Shown: positions 48,520 through 59,907 of the stretch, one piece after another
How positions within the stretch are numbered: the first letter of the stretch is position 1
Layout: every line of letters starts with the position of its first letter
Assembly: GCA_002324875.1 (NCBI GenBank)
Contig: NTJG01000009.1
Span: forward strand, 1-64,000
Source of the DNA: Lysobacteraceae bacterium NML93-0793
Lineage (GTDB): Bacteria; Pseudomonadota; Gammaproteobacteria; Xanthomonadales; Xanthomonadaceae
Direction of reading: 5' to 3'
Length of the DNA: 64,000 nucleotides
Program-made: the position numbers and the translations under genes
The notes under the pieces: model-generated
What the model was told of the DNA's origin: nothing
The model's input: only the letters and a program-made list of their open reading frames with translations
Database searches by the model: none

Positions 48520-48951
48520 TCATGAGCGGCACCCCGGTTCCGGACATGAAACCTGGGCGCTGCCCGGCCGGCGCAGTGCCCCCAGGATGGTGCACGTTCC
48601 GCGCTCGCCGCCGGCGCAGTCGGCAATGACCCGTTCCAGTTCCGACGCCATACGCTGCAACTCTGCGATGCGCCCCTGGATATCGGCCAGATGGGTGCGG
48701 GCCATGGCGTCGACGTCGCGGCACGACATGGTGGGGTCGTCGTCCAGGCGCAGCAGGCTGCGGATCTCCTCCAGGCTGAAGCCCAGCTCGCGCCCTCGGC
48801 TGATGAAGCGCAGCCGGTCGACATCGGCGGGGGTGTAGGAGCGATAGCCGCTGTGCGTGCGCTTGGGCGGCGACACCAGGCCCGAGCGCTCGTAGTAGCG
48901 GATGGTCTCCAGGTGGCAGCCACTGGCGGCGGCCGCTTCGCTGATCTTCAC
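48520..48951 (-). CDS. MerR-family metal-responsive regulator (CadR/ZntR/PbrR-like)
   Basis: A 143-residue activator with the MerR HTH (KISEAAAASGCHLETIRYYERSGLVSPPKRTHSGYRSYTPADVDRL) and the metal-site cysteines Cys77 (MSCRD), Cys112 and Cys120 (DCAGGERGTCTILGAL), the pattern of divalent-metal sensors such as CadR, PbrR and ZntR. The tail has one more Cys pair-like element (SCPEPGCRS). The GTG at 48951 has GGAG upstream. It is divergent from the CDF transporter, whose promoter it should twist into shape when metal is bound. Confidence 0.87.
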   Translation of the reverse strand: MKISEAAAASGCHLETIRYYERSGLVSPPKRTHSGYRSYTPADVDRLRFISRGRELGFSLEEIRSLLRLDDDPTMSCRDVDAMARTHLADIQGRIAELQRMASELERVIADCAGGERGTCTILGALRRPGSAQVSCPEPGCRS

Positions 48952-48955
48952 GTGC

Positions 48956-48986
48956 TTGACTCCGTAGCTACTACAGACTTTATCCT
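48956..48986 (+). promoter_or_regulatory. MerR-type promoter/operator of the CDF transporter
   Basis: -35 TTGACT (48956-48961), a 19-bp spacer holding the dyad CTCCGTAG-CTA-CTACAGAC, and -10 TATCCT (48981-48986). The over-long spacer and the dyad between the hexamers are the hallmark of promoters activated by MerR-family proteins. The dyad is imperfect (6 of 8 bases match per arm). Confidence 0.8.
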
Positions 48987-49041
48987 TCGCCGCATTCCGC
49001 CGCCACCCTGGCCGGGTGGCATCTGTTCGACGAGGACCCCG

Positions 49042-49659
49042 ATGAGCGATTGCGGCTGCCACCATGAGGCAAAGAACGCACAGGAGCGGCGCGTACTGCG
49101 CATCGCCCTGGTGCTCAACGCCGCCATGGCGGTGATCGGCGGCCTTGCCGGCTGGATCGCCCAGTCGACCGGCCTGCTGGCCGACGCCCTGGACATGCTG
49201 TCCGACGCCACCGCCTACGCGATCGGCCTGGTGGCCATTGGGCGCACCGCCCGCTTCAAGGCGAACGCGGCCTGGCTCAGTGGCAGCGTGCTGCTCGTGC
49301 TCGGTATCGGCGTGCTGGTGGAGGTGGGCCGGCGCGTCGTCTATGGCGCCGAGCCGCTCAGCGGCTGGATGATCGGCACCGCGCTGCTGTCGCTTGCGGT
49401 CAACGTCACCGTCCTGCGCCTGCTTGCCCCGCTGAAGGCGGGCGAGGTCCACCTGCGTGCCACCTGGCTGTTCACCCGCGCCGACGTGGTGGCCAACATC
49501 GGCGTCATCCTGGCCGGTGTATTGGTACTCTGGCTCGCCACCCCGTACCCGGATTACGTCATCGGCACCCTGATCGGCCTGTACGTGATCAAGGAAGCCA
49601 TCGAGATCCTCGGCGATGCCCGCCGTGCCCGCGCCGAATCGAAATCGCCCTCTGCATGA
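49042..49659 (+). CDS. Cation diffusion facilitator transporter (short form)
   Basis: A 205-residue metal exporter with about six hydrophobic spans and no C-terminal cytoplasmic domain, shorter than the usual 300 residues. The metal site is visible: DALDMLSDATAYAIGL in TM2 and RADVVANIGVILAGVL in TM5, with Asp where many zinc transporters have His. The N-terminus has a Cys/His cluster (SDCGCHHEA). Control by the divergent CadR-like protein suggests Cd/Zn/Co/Pb export. It overlaps the next gene (ATGA). Confidence 0.85.
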   Translation: MSDCGCHHEAKNAQERRVLRIALVLNAAMAVIGGLAGWIAQSTGLLADALDMLSDATAYAIGLVAIGRTARFKANAAWLSGSVLLVLGIGVLVEVGRRVVYGAEPLSGWMIGTALLSLAVNVTVLRLLAPLKAGEVHLRATWLFTRADVVANIGVILAGVLVLWLATPYPDYVIGTLIGLYVIKEAIEILGDARRARAESKSPSA

Positions 49660-50015
49660 CCTCGCGCCGTCCCCCGCTGTCCCTCTGTCGCTGGCTGATG
49701 CTGGCGGCATTGGCGTTGAGCGTGGTCCTGCAGCCGGTGCTGGGCTCGGTGAGCGAATTGCACGAGCTGTCGCACGGCGCCGCGAGCGTGCACGACATCA
49801 GCGAAACCGGAGCGCCCGATGAAGAGGGCAATGCCGCCGGCACGCTGCACGTCATGCACCACTTGGCTCACTGCTGCGGGCATGTGGTGCCTACACCCGC
49901 TGCACCGCTGGTGCTGCCCCGGATCAGTCACAGCGAACCCACGAACCTGACGGACTCGCGCCTTGTGCCTAGCGGGCGATGGCTCGCCCCCTTCCGAACT
50001 CCGATCTCGGCCTGA
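49656..50015 (+). CDS. CzcI-like small exported metal-resistance protein
   Basis: A 119-residue protein with an N-terminal hydrophobic signal (LMLAALALSVVLQPVLG) and a His/Cys-rich middle: ELHELSHGAASVHD and HVMHHLAHCCGH. It occupies the place of czcI at the head of a czcCBA cluster and is coupled to the CDF gene. Probably a periplasmic metal-binding or sensing accessory protein; direct similarity to CzcI is weak. Confidence 0.6.
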   Translation: MTSRRPPLSLCRWLMLAALALSVVLQPVLGSVSELHELSHGAASVHDISETGAPDEEGNAAGTLHVMHHLAHCCGHVVPTPAAPLVLPRISHSEPTNLTDSRLVPSGRWLAPFRTPISA

Positions 50016-50068
50016 CGCCCCACCGGCGCTGATGCCGGCTTCTGGCCCTTTCCGATTGGAGTGTTTCC

Positions 50069-51342
50069 ATGTCTGTGCGACTTGCGGCGTTCGCCGCACT
50101 GGTCGCCGTGTCCGCCATTGCATGGCCGGCGAACGCGGCTGATCGACTCTCCCTGGACGACGCATTTGCGCGCGTCGCCGAATCCCATCCCGATCTGCGC
50201 CTGCTCGGGGCGCGACACAACGTGCTCGCCGCCGAACTGGGCCGCGCAACCCTGCGCCCCCCACTGGTCGCCGGCGCCAGCGTCGAGAACGCTTTCGGCA
50301 CCGGCGAGGCGAGTGGCCTGAGCGGCGCGGAGCTGACCCTGACCCTGGCGTCGGTGCTGGAGCGTGGCGGCAAGCTCGATGCGCGTCGCACGCTGGCGCA
50401 AAGTCGCATCGATGCCCTGGCGGTCGAGCGCGAGGCCCGGCGCCTCGACCTGCTGGCGGAAGTCGCGCGTCGCTACTTGGCGATGGTCGCCGCGCAACGC
50501 CAGCGCGAGATCGCCGAGCTCGACATTGCCCAGCGGCAACGTACCGTCGCCGGAGCGCGGCAACGGCTGCAGGCCGGCGCTTCGCCCGAGTCGGTCGTGC
50601 TGACCGCGCAGGCGGCCCTGGCCCGAGCGGAGTTGGATCGTGCCCGTGCCGAGCAACGCCATGCGGCGGCGCGGCAGCACCTGGCCGCCCTGTGGGGCGA
50701 GCGATCACCCACCTTCGACGCGGTGGCTGGCGACCCGACGGTCCTGCCCGAGGTGCCTGCGTTTGCCACCCTGGCGAGCTTGCTGGAACAGACGCCCGAG
50801 CTTGCGCAGTTCGTCGGTGAGCGCCGTATCCGTGAGGCGCGCCTGCAACTCGCGCGTGCCGATGCCAAGGCGGATCTGGATTGGGAAGTCGGCATCCGCA
50901 GGTTGCAGTCAACAGACGACTTGGCCCTCGTGGGCAGTGTGTCGATGCCGCTGGGCGCGAGTCGCCGCGCGCAGCCGGAGATCCGCGTGGCCGAGGCCGA
51001 ACTCACCGCGCTGGAGATCGAACGCGAGTCCAAGGGGCTGTCGCTGTATTCGACACTGGCCGAAGCGCACGGGCGCTACCTCACGGCGCAGGTGGAGCTG
51101 GATCGGCTGCGCACCGACGTGATGCCCAAGCTCGCCAGGGCCGAAGCGGCGGCCGAGCGCGCCTACCGCGCCGGGGCCATCAGCTACCTGGAATGGGCGC
51201 AGTTGCAGTCCGAACGCACCGCCGCGCGCAAACAACGACTCGACGCCGCGTTTGAAGCCCAGCGCGCCCTTATCGAAATCCAACGCCTGACCGGAGCGCC
51301 TTTCGTGGCGGCACCGACACGGGCGACGCAAGGAGACACCCC

Positions 51343-51346
<4 letters not shown>
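50069..51346 (+). CDS. czcC: Heavy-metal efflux outer-membrane channel CzcC
   Basis: A 425-residue TolC-family protein with a signal peptide (AWPANAADR) and long helical repeats; LSLDDAFARVAESHPDL opens the first outer-membrane-efflux domain, and GAISYLEWAQLQSERTAARKQRLDAAFEAQRALIEIQRLTG closes the second. It serves as the outer-membrane exit of the CzcCBA heavy-metal pump. It overlaps czcB by ATGA. Confidence 0.88.
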
Positions 51347-55501
<4,155 letters not shown>

Positions 55502-55543
55502 TCGAAACTTCATGCAGGCTGCGGCCACTTAGGAGCACAAGAC

Positions 55544-55705
55544 ATGGGTGCAGGACACGATCACGGGCTGGGCGAAGTCCAGCATGAGAAACCGTTGTGG
55601 TGGGCCTTCGGACTCACCGCCGCCTTCCTGGTCGCCGAGGTGGTGGGTGGCCTCGTCACCAACAGCTTGGCGCTGCTGTCCGACGCGGCTCACATGGCCA
55701 CCGAG
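55544..55705 (+). pseudogene. czcD: czcD-like CDF transporter, truncated by IS3 element
   Basis: The first 54 codons of a CzcD-type transporter remain: MGAGHDHGLGEVQHEKPLWW, then TM1 (FGLTAAFLVAEVVGGLVTNSLALLSDAAHM) with the HD-type metal site in LLSDAAHM. The frame then runs into the IS3 left end and continues with unrelated codons to 55816. The remaining 250 or so codons are not found downstream, so the 3' part was lost in a rearrangement. Confidence 0.87.
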
Positions 55706-55766
55706 GGTTCACCCCCGTTTTTACGGACACTTACGAGAAGGCCGATCGAGGCCATGAGGAGTGTTC

Positions 55767-56054
55767 ATGTCGAAGCGAAGGAAGTTCAGTGCAGAGTTCA
55801 AGCGTGGCGCGGTTGAGCAGGCGAGCCAGCCTGGCGTCAGCTGCGCTCAGGTGGCACGGGAGCTGGGGATCCGGGACACGCTGCTGACCCGCTGGAAGCG
55901 AGAGGCCCAGAGCCAAGGCAAGGTGGCCTTCGGCGGCACCGGCACGCCCCGGGATGAGGAACTCGCCCGCCTGAAGCGCGAGCTGGCCCGGGTGAAGAAG
56001 GAGCGGGATTTTTTAAGAGAAGCGGCGACGTTCTTTGCCAAGGGATCGTCCTGA
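55767..56054 (+). CDS. IS3-family transposase OrfA
   Basis: A 95-residue DNA-binding protein of the IS3 family with [43 protein letters not shown] and a C-terminal leucine-zipper-like helix ([26 protein letters not shown]). The stretch GATTTTTTAAG near its end could be the frameshift site for making OrfAB. The frame itself is intact, but its orfB partner is not. Confidence 0.85.
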   Translation: MSKRRKFSAEFKRGAVEQASQPGVSCAQVARELGIRDTLLTRWKREAQSQGKVAFGGTGTPRDEELARLKRELARVKKERDFLREAATFFAKGSS

Positions 56055-56922
56055 GGTATCAGGCGATCGAACGTTGCCGCGATGAGTTCCCGGTTCGGCT
56101 GATGTGCCGCTGCCTGCGGGTCTCGGCCAGTGGTTACTACGACTGGAGCAAGCGCCTGCCAAGCACCCGCCAGCTCGACAACGAGCGCTTGCTCGACCGC
56201 ATCCGTGAGCTGCATGAAGACAGCCGGGGCACGCTGGGCGCCGGTCGGATGCAGGAAGATCTGGCCGATGCCGGCGAACCCGTCAGCCTGAACCGGGTGG
56301 CGCGCCTGATGGCTGAAGATGGCCTGCAGGGCTGACCGCGGCCGAAGCGGCGTGGGCAGCGTGGCCGGCCCGCGCTGACGCCGCCGGGCGTGCGCAACCT
56401 GCTCGAACGGGACTTCACTGCGCTGGAGCCGGAGACCAAGTGGGTCACCGACATCACCGAACTCAAGACCGGCAGGGCAAGCTGTGCCTGTGCATCGTGC
56501 TGGACCTGTTCGACCAGCGCGTGGTGGGCTGGTCGATGCACCATCGGCAGGATCGGCAGATGGTGATCCGGGCCGTGCAGATGGCGGTCTGGCAGCGTCA
56601 GGGCAGCGACCCGGTGATCCTGCATTCCGATCGCGGCAGCCAGTTCCGGAGCGGCGACTACCAGCGTTACCTGGCGGCCAACGAACTGGTGTGCTCGATG
56701 AGCGCGGTGGGCCATTGCGGTGACAACGCGGCGTGCGAAGGCTTCTTCGGCCTGCTCAAGCGCGAGCGGGTCCACCGCATGACGTATCCGACACCCGATG
56801 CCGCCAGGGCTGATGTGTTCGAATACATCGAGCGGTTCCACAACCCGAGGATGCGGCGCAGGGTGGCCAGGAAAGACCGGAAGCTGTCAGCTCTTTTACA
56901 ACCGTCCGTGATTTCGGGGTAG
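56045..56922 (+). pseudogene. IS3-family transposase OrfB, broken by nonsense and frameshift
   Basis: The DDE integrase half is still readable: [43 protein letters not shown] (first Asp), VILHSDRGSQF (second Asp), and DNAACEGFFGLLKRE (Glu). It is interrupted by a TGA at 56333-56335 where TGG would continue the frame, and by a one-base deletion near 56473 (GGCAGGG where GGCGAGGG is expected). The final TAG lies inside the right inverted repeat. The protein cannot be made as one piece. Confidence 0.85.
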
Positions 56923-56928
56923 AACCCC

Positions 56929-57211
56929 GCGGTACGGATGGTGCTGGAGCATCAGGGCGAGCACGGATCGCAGTGGGCGGCGATTGTCTCGATCGCAGGC
57001 AAGGTAGGGTGCACGCCCGAGTCGCTGCGTCGCTGGGTCCGTCAGGCCGAGCGTGACCGCGGCTTGCGCAGCGGGCCGACTACCGACGAGCAGGCGCGGA
57101 TAAAGGCGTTGGAGCGGGAAGTACGCGAGCTGCGCCAGGCCAACGAGATCCTGCGCAAGGCGTCAGCGTATTTTGCCCCAGGCGGAGCTCGACCGCCGGT
57201 TCAAGCCATGA
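56929..57211 (+). pseudogene. Second IS3-family OrfA remnant
   Basis: A fragment of a different IS3 orfA starts abruptly at the right end of the first [47 protein letters not shown], then [26 protein letters not shown]. An extra C in TTTGCCCCAGG shifts the frame before the expected AELDRRFKP ending. No orfB follows. The N-terminal 20 or so codons are missing. Confidence 0.82.
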
Positions 57212-57253
57212 GAGGGTCGGCAGGGATTCGTGTAAAAACGGGCCGAAAGTGAG

Positions 57254-57679
57254 CTAACTGCCTGTCGCAGCTGGCTTTCTTGGCCGCTCCAGAAAATCGA
57301 GGGTTGGGCAGCACTCTCCCGCCGGCACTTGGGCGCACCGCGCTATCTTCTGTTCGAGATCCCTCTCCAGCTGTCGCAGCTCGCGGATTCGTAGACGGAC
57401 ATCGACGAGCTTTCGCTCGGTCAGCTGACGGGTCTGCTCGCAAGAACGTTCGCCTGTGATCTCTAGCAGGCCAGCGATCTCGTCGAGGCTGAATCCCATC
57501 ATCTGAGCGCGCCGGATGAACTGAAGCCGATTGACATCGTTTTCGTCGTAACGACGCACGCCTCCTATGGGTCGCTCGGGTTGACGCAGCAGCCTACGTC
57601 GCTGGTAGTAGCGCACGGTTTCGACGTGCACATCGGCCGCCGCCGCCAGCCGGCTGATCGTAAACGTGTTCGGACGCAC
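57254..57679 (-). CDS. merR: Mercuric resistance regulator MerR
   Basis: A 141-residue Hg(II)-sensing activator/repressor. HTH: FTISRLAAAADVHVETVRYYQRRRLLRQPERPIGGVRRYDENDVNRL. The three metal cysteines are Cys80 (RSCEQ), Cys115 (IARCAQ) and Cys123 or 124 (GECCPTL), matching the Cys82/117/126 set of Tn21 MerR. It is divergent from merT across a mer-type operator. Confidence 0.92.
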   Translation of the reverse strand: MRPNTFTISRLAAAADVHVETVRYYQRRRLLRQPERPIGGVRRYDENDVNRLQFIRRAQMMGFSLDEIAGLLEITGERSCEQTRQLTERKLVDVRLRIRELRQLERDLEQKIARCAQVPAGECCPTLDFLERPRKPAATGS

Positions 57680-57682
57680 GGC

Positions 57683-57714
57683 TTGACTCCGTACCTAGGT
57701 ACAGAGGCTAGTAT
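57683..57714 (+). promoter_or_regulatory. mer promoter/operator
   Basis: -35 TTGACT (57683-57688), dyad CCGTACCTAGGTACAGAG in the spacer (inner core GTACCTAGGTAC is a perfect palindrome) and -10 TAGTAT (57709-57714) at 20-bp spacing, or CTAGTA at 19. It closely follows the TTGACTCCGTAC beginning of the classic mer operator. The merT ATG is only seven bases after the -10. Confidence 0.87.
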
Positions 57715-57720
57715 GCTCTG

Positions 57721-58077
57721 ATGCAAACAACCCCGGCCAAATCGTCTGTTCCAGCCATCGTTGGCGCGAGCATCGCCGCCATTGGCGCATCGGTCTGCTG
57801 CGTCGTGCCGCTGGTGCTGGTCCTGCTGGGCATCAGTGGCGCCTGGATCGGCACCCTGACAGCTCTCGATCCCTTGAGGCCCTGGTTCAGCGCCGCCGCC
57901 GTACTGTCCTTGGCCGTGGCGTTTTGGATGCTGTATCGACCGGCGGCACGGTGCGGTGTGGATGGCAGTTGCATCGCCCCGGACGCTCTGCGACGCAGGC
58001 GACGTTGGCTCTGGTTGGCGACAGCCCTCATCGTCCTGTTGCTGCTGTTTCCCTATTACATCGTCTGGATTCTGTAG
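57721..58077 (+). CDS. merT: Mercuric ion transporter MerT
   Basis: A 118-residue inner-membrane Hg(II) importer with three spans. The first helix has the vicinal cysteine pair in AAIGASVCCVVPLVLVLLGISGAWIG; a second Cys pair lies in the cytoplasmic loop (AARCGVDGSCIAP). No ribosome-binding site can precede this ATG within a normal transcript, because the mer -10 ends at 57714. merP follows after 8 bp. Confidence 0.92.
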   Translation: MQTTPAKSSVPAIVGASIAAIGASVCCVVPLVLVLLGISGAWIGTLTALDPLRPWFSAAAVLSLAVAFWMLYRPAARCGVDGSCIAPDALRRRRRWLWLATALIVLLLLFPYYIVWIL

Positions 58078-58085
58078 GAGGCGCG

Positions 58086-58373
58086 ATGCACAAGTGGATA
58101 CTGGCCCTGGTGGCTGCTCTGTCGGTCGGTGCCGCTCTTGCGACGCCCGCAACCGTAGTGATGCTCGATGCTGAGAACATGACCTGTCCCGCCTGCGGCA
58201 TCACCATCAGGAAGGCGCTGGAGAAGGTGCCGGGCGTGGCCGATGTGAAGGTGGACACCCGGGCTGAAACAGTCACGGTGACGTTCGAATCGAGCCAGAC
58301 GGATGCAGCCGGAATCGCGCGTGCAGTCACGGAAGCAGGCTTCCCGGCCAAGGTGCGGACTCGCGGTGAGTGA
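58086..58373 (+). CDS. merP: Periplasmic mercury-binding protein MerP
   Basis: A 95-residue exported Hg(II) scavenger: signal peptide (LALVAALSVGAALATPA), then the heavy-metal-associated domain with the binding motif NMTCPACGITIRKAL and VDTRAETVTVTFESSQTD. It hands mercury to MerT. The Shine-Dalgarno TAGGAGG overlaps the merT stop. It overlaps the next small gene by eight bases. Confidence 0.92.
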   Translation: MHKWILALVAALSVGAALATPATVVMLDAENMTCPACGITIRKALEKVPGVADVKVDTRAETVTVTFESSQTDAAGIARAVTEAGFPAKVRTRGE

Positions 58374-58578
58374 CGTCAAGCTGGAAAGCGTCTTGACCTG
58401 CCCGGAGTGCGGCCATCGGGCGACCGAGACAATGCCCATCACAGCGTGTCAATTCTTCTATGAGTGCACGGGCTGTGGAGCGGTTTTGCGTCCGCATCAA
58501 GGCGACTGCTGTGTGTTCTGCTCGTTCGGAACAGTGCCATGTCCACCGATCCAACAGAACAATCCCTGTCGTGGTTGA
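58366..58578 (+). CDS. GDCCVxC domain protein (Cys form)
   Basis: A 70-residue Cys-rich protein coupled to merP (GTG start inside the merP end). It has one CPEC knuckle (LTCPECGHRATE), a CTGC pair (FFYECTGCGAVLRP), and the motif GDCCVFCSFGTVPCPP that names the family of GDCCVxC proteins, some of which use selenocysteine; here all positions are Cys codons. Ten cysteines in 70 residues predict a metal-binding, probably mercury-handling, domain. Function not established. Confidence 0.8.
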   Translation: MSDVKLESVLTCPECGHRATETMPITACQFFYECTGCGAVLRPHQGDCCVFCSFGTVPCPPIQQNNPCRG

Positions 58579-59872
58579 ACCGCGGACTCCGATAATAGTT
58601 GGACAGACAGGCTGCGAGATCGACTGTGCCACCCTGGAAAGCGCGCCGCTCAACCAGCGGTGTGCATGCGAAGTGGTCGACATCCTCCGTCTGCACGAGT
58701 CGATCCGGGGTGCCTTTCCGGAGTTCACGACTGATCCCGCCGTACACGCGCACTTATTTTCACCTTATGCCTTGTTCGTTGATCGGCCCGCGTTGGAGGC
58801 CATGGGACGAGTCGCGGCGGCGGTCTTCGACGTCGCAGGAAACCCGGGATATAGCCAACGGGTCCTGCAATGGGCCCCTGACATTGCAACCCATGATCCG
58901 GGTTCTGCGGGGGGCGTCCTGGGTCTGGACTTTCACCTGACGGTCGATGGGCCGCGGCTGATCGAGGTCAACACCAATCCAGGCGGTCTGCTCCTCAATG
59001 CCTTGTTGCTCGATGCCGTGCGGTCTTGCGCGCCGCCAGCATGGGCCACCTGGACCAACGCGGCCCAAGCGCGTGATGCGGCCGTCACGGCCTGGATGGA
59101 GGATGCTCGGCAGCAATCCGGGCGCACGCCGTCGCGCCTGGCCATCGTGGACAGCACTCCGCGAGCGCAGTTCCTTTACCCCGAGTTTGAGCTGTACGCG
59201 AACGCGTTTCGGGACCATGGCGTGGACTGCGTGATCAGCGATCCCGAGGATTTGTCGTTTGGTTCGGACGGGCTTGAGGATGCCCGCGGTCGAATCGACA
59301 CTGTCTACAACCGGTTGACCGATTTCGCGCTCGAGGATACCTCGCATGCAGACATTCGTGAGGCTTACCTGGCAGGGGACGTCGCGCTGATGCCGCATCC
59401 CCGAGCACACGCGCTGTTTGCCGACAAGCGCAACCTGGCGGTGCTTGGAGACGCGGCTTTGCTCGGCGGGTTCGGGGTCGATGCGGGTTTGACAGCCCTG
59501 CTGGCCGAGGTGATCCCGACAACGGTTGAAGTCGTCCCCGGAAACCGGGATGCGCTGTGGGCAGCGCGCAACGGCTACTTCTTCAAGCCTGCAGCAGGGT
59601 TCGGCAGCCGTGGCAGCTATCGGGGCGACAAGCTCACCCGGCGAACGTGGGAGTCGATGGCGTCGGCGACCTACATCGCACAGGCCTTCGCGCCACCGAG
59701 CATGCGGATCGTGCATGGGGGCCAGTCCCTCAAGGCGGACGTGCGCTGCTTCGCGTCCGAGGCGGGTGTGCTGTTGTTCGCGGCCCGGCTTTATCAGGGC
59801 CAGACTACGAACATGCGCACCCCAGGTGGTGGATTCGCAGCGGTGCTCACGACGCCACTGATCGGCGAGTAA
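58571..59872 (+). CDS. Putative circularly permuted ATP-grasp ligase in the mer operon
   Basis: A 433-residue protein whose GTG start overlaps the previous stop. The ATP-grasp elements occur in a swapped order. The metal-binding end motif (GLDFHLTVDGPRLIEVNTNPGG, residues about 118-139) comes in the first third. The ATP-binding Lys and Gly-rich loop (FFKPAAGFGSRGSYRG, Lys339) and the ADVRCFASEAGVLLFAARLY strand come near the C-terminus. In between are PHPRAHALFADKRNLAVL and a region resembling the substrate domain. ATP-grasp enzymes join a carboxylate to an amine or thiol. The substrate is unknown; location suggests a thiol or peptide product linked to mercury defence. Confidence 0.6.
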   Translation: MVEPRTPIIVGQTGCEIDCATLESAPLNQRCACEVVDILRLHESIRGAFPEFTTDPAVHAHLFSPYALFVDRPALEAMGRVAAAVFDVAGNPGYSQRVLQWAPDIATHDPGSAGGVLGLDFHLTVDGPRLIEVNTNPGGLLLNALLLDAVRSCAPPAWATWTNAAQARDAAVTAWMEDARQQSGRTPSRLAIVDSTPRAQFLYPEFELYANAFRDHGVDCVISDPEDLSFGSDGLEDARGRIDTVYNRLTDFALEDTSHADIREAYLAGDVALMPHPRAHALFADKRNLAVLGDAALLGGFGVDAGLTALLAEVIPTTVEVVPGNRDALWAARNGYFFKPAAGFGSRGSYRGDKLTRRTWESMASATYIAQAFAPPSMRIVHGGQSLKADVRCFASEAGVLLFAARLYQGQTTNMRTPGGGFAAVLTTPLIGE

Positions 59873-59907
59873 TCCTGGCTGGGGCCGCCCTGGCGGTATG
59901 CCCTGGA

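Larger units (their letters stand above)
55705..56927 (+). mobile_element. IS3-family insertion sequence (decayed)
   Basis: A 1223-bp element bounded by imperfect inverted repeats: left GGGTTCACCCCCGTTTTTAC and onward (55705-55728), right its near complement ending GGGGTAGAACCC (56904-56927). It has orfA and a broken orfB in the minus-one frame. The flanks (CGA on the left, CGC on the right) do not form a 3-bp target duplication, which means one side has been rearranged since insertion. Confidence 0.85.

Noticed and set aside
55705-55816. czcD frame continuing to 55816
   Set aside because: After codon 54 the frame translates the IS3 inverted repeat and leader, so the remaining codons are not transporter sequence.
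57212-57253. Transposon terminal repeat (Tn21- or Tn5053-like) next to merR
   Set aside because: The short sequence GTGTAAAAACGGGCCGAAAGTGAG does not match the terminal repeats I know, and no partner copy was seen in the window.
58480-58540. Selenocysteine in the GDCCVxC protein
   Set aside because: All motif positions are read as tgc or tgt; there is no in-frame TGA to recode.
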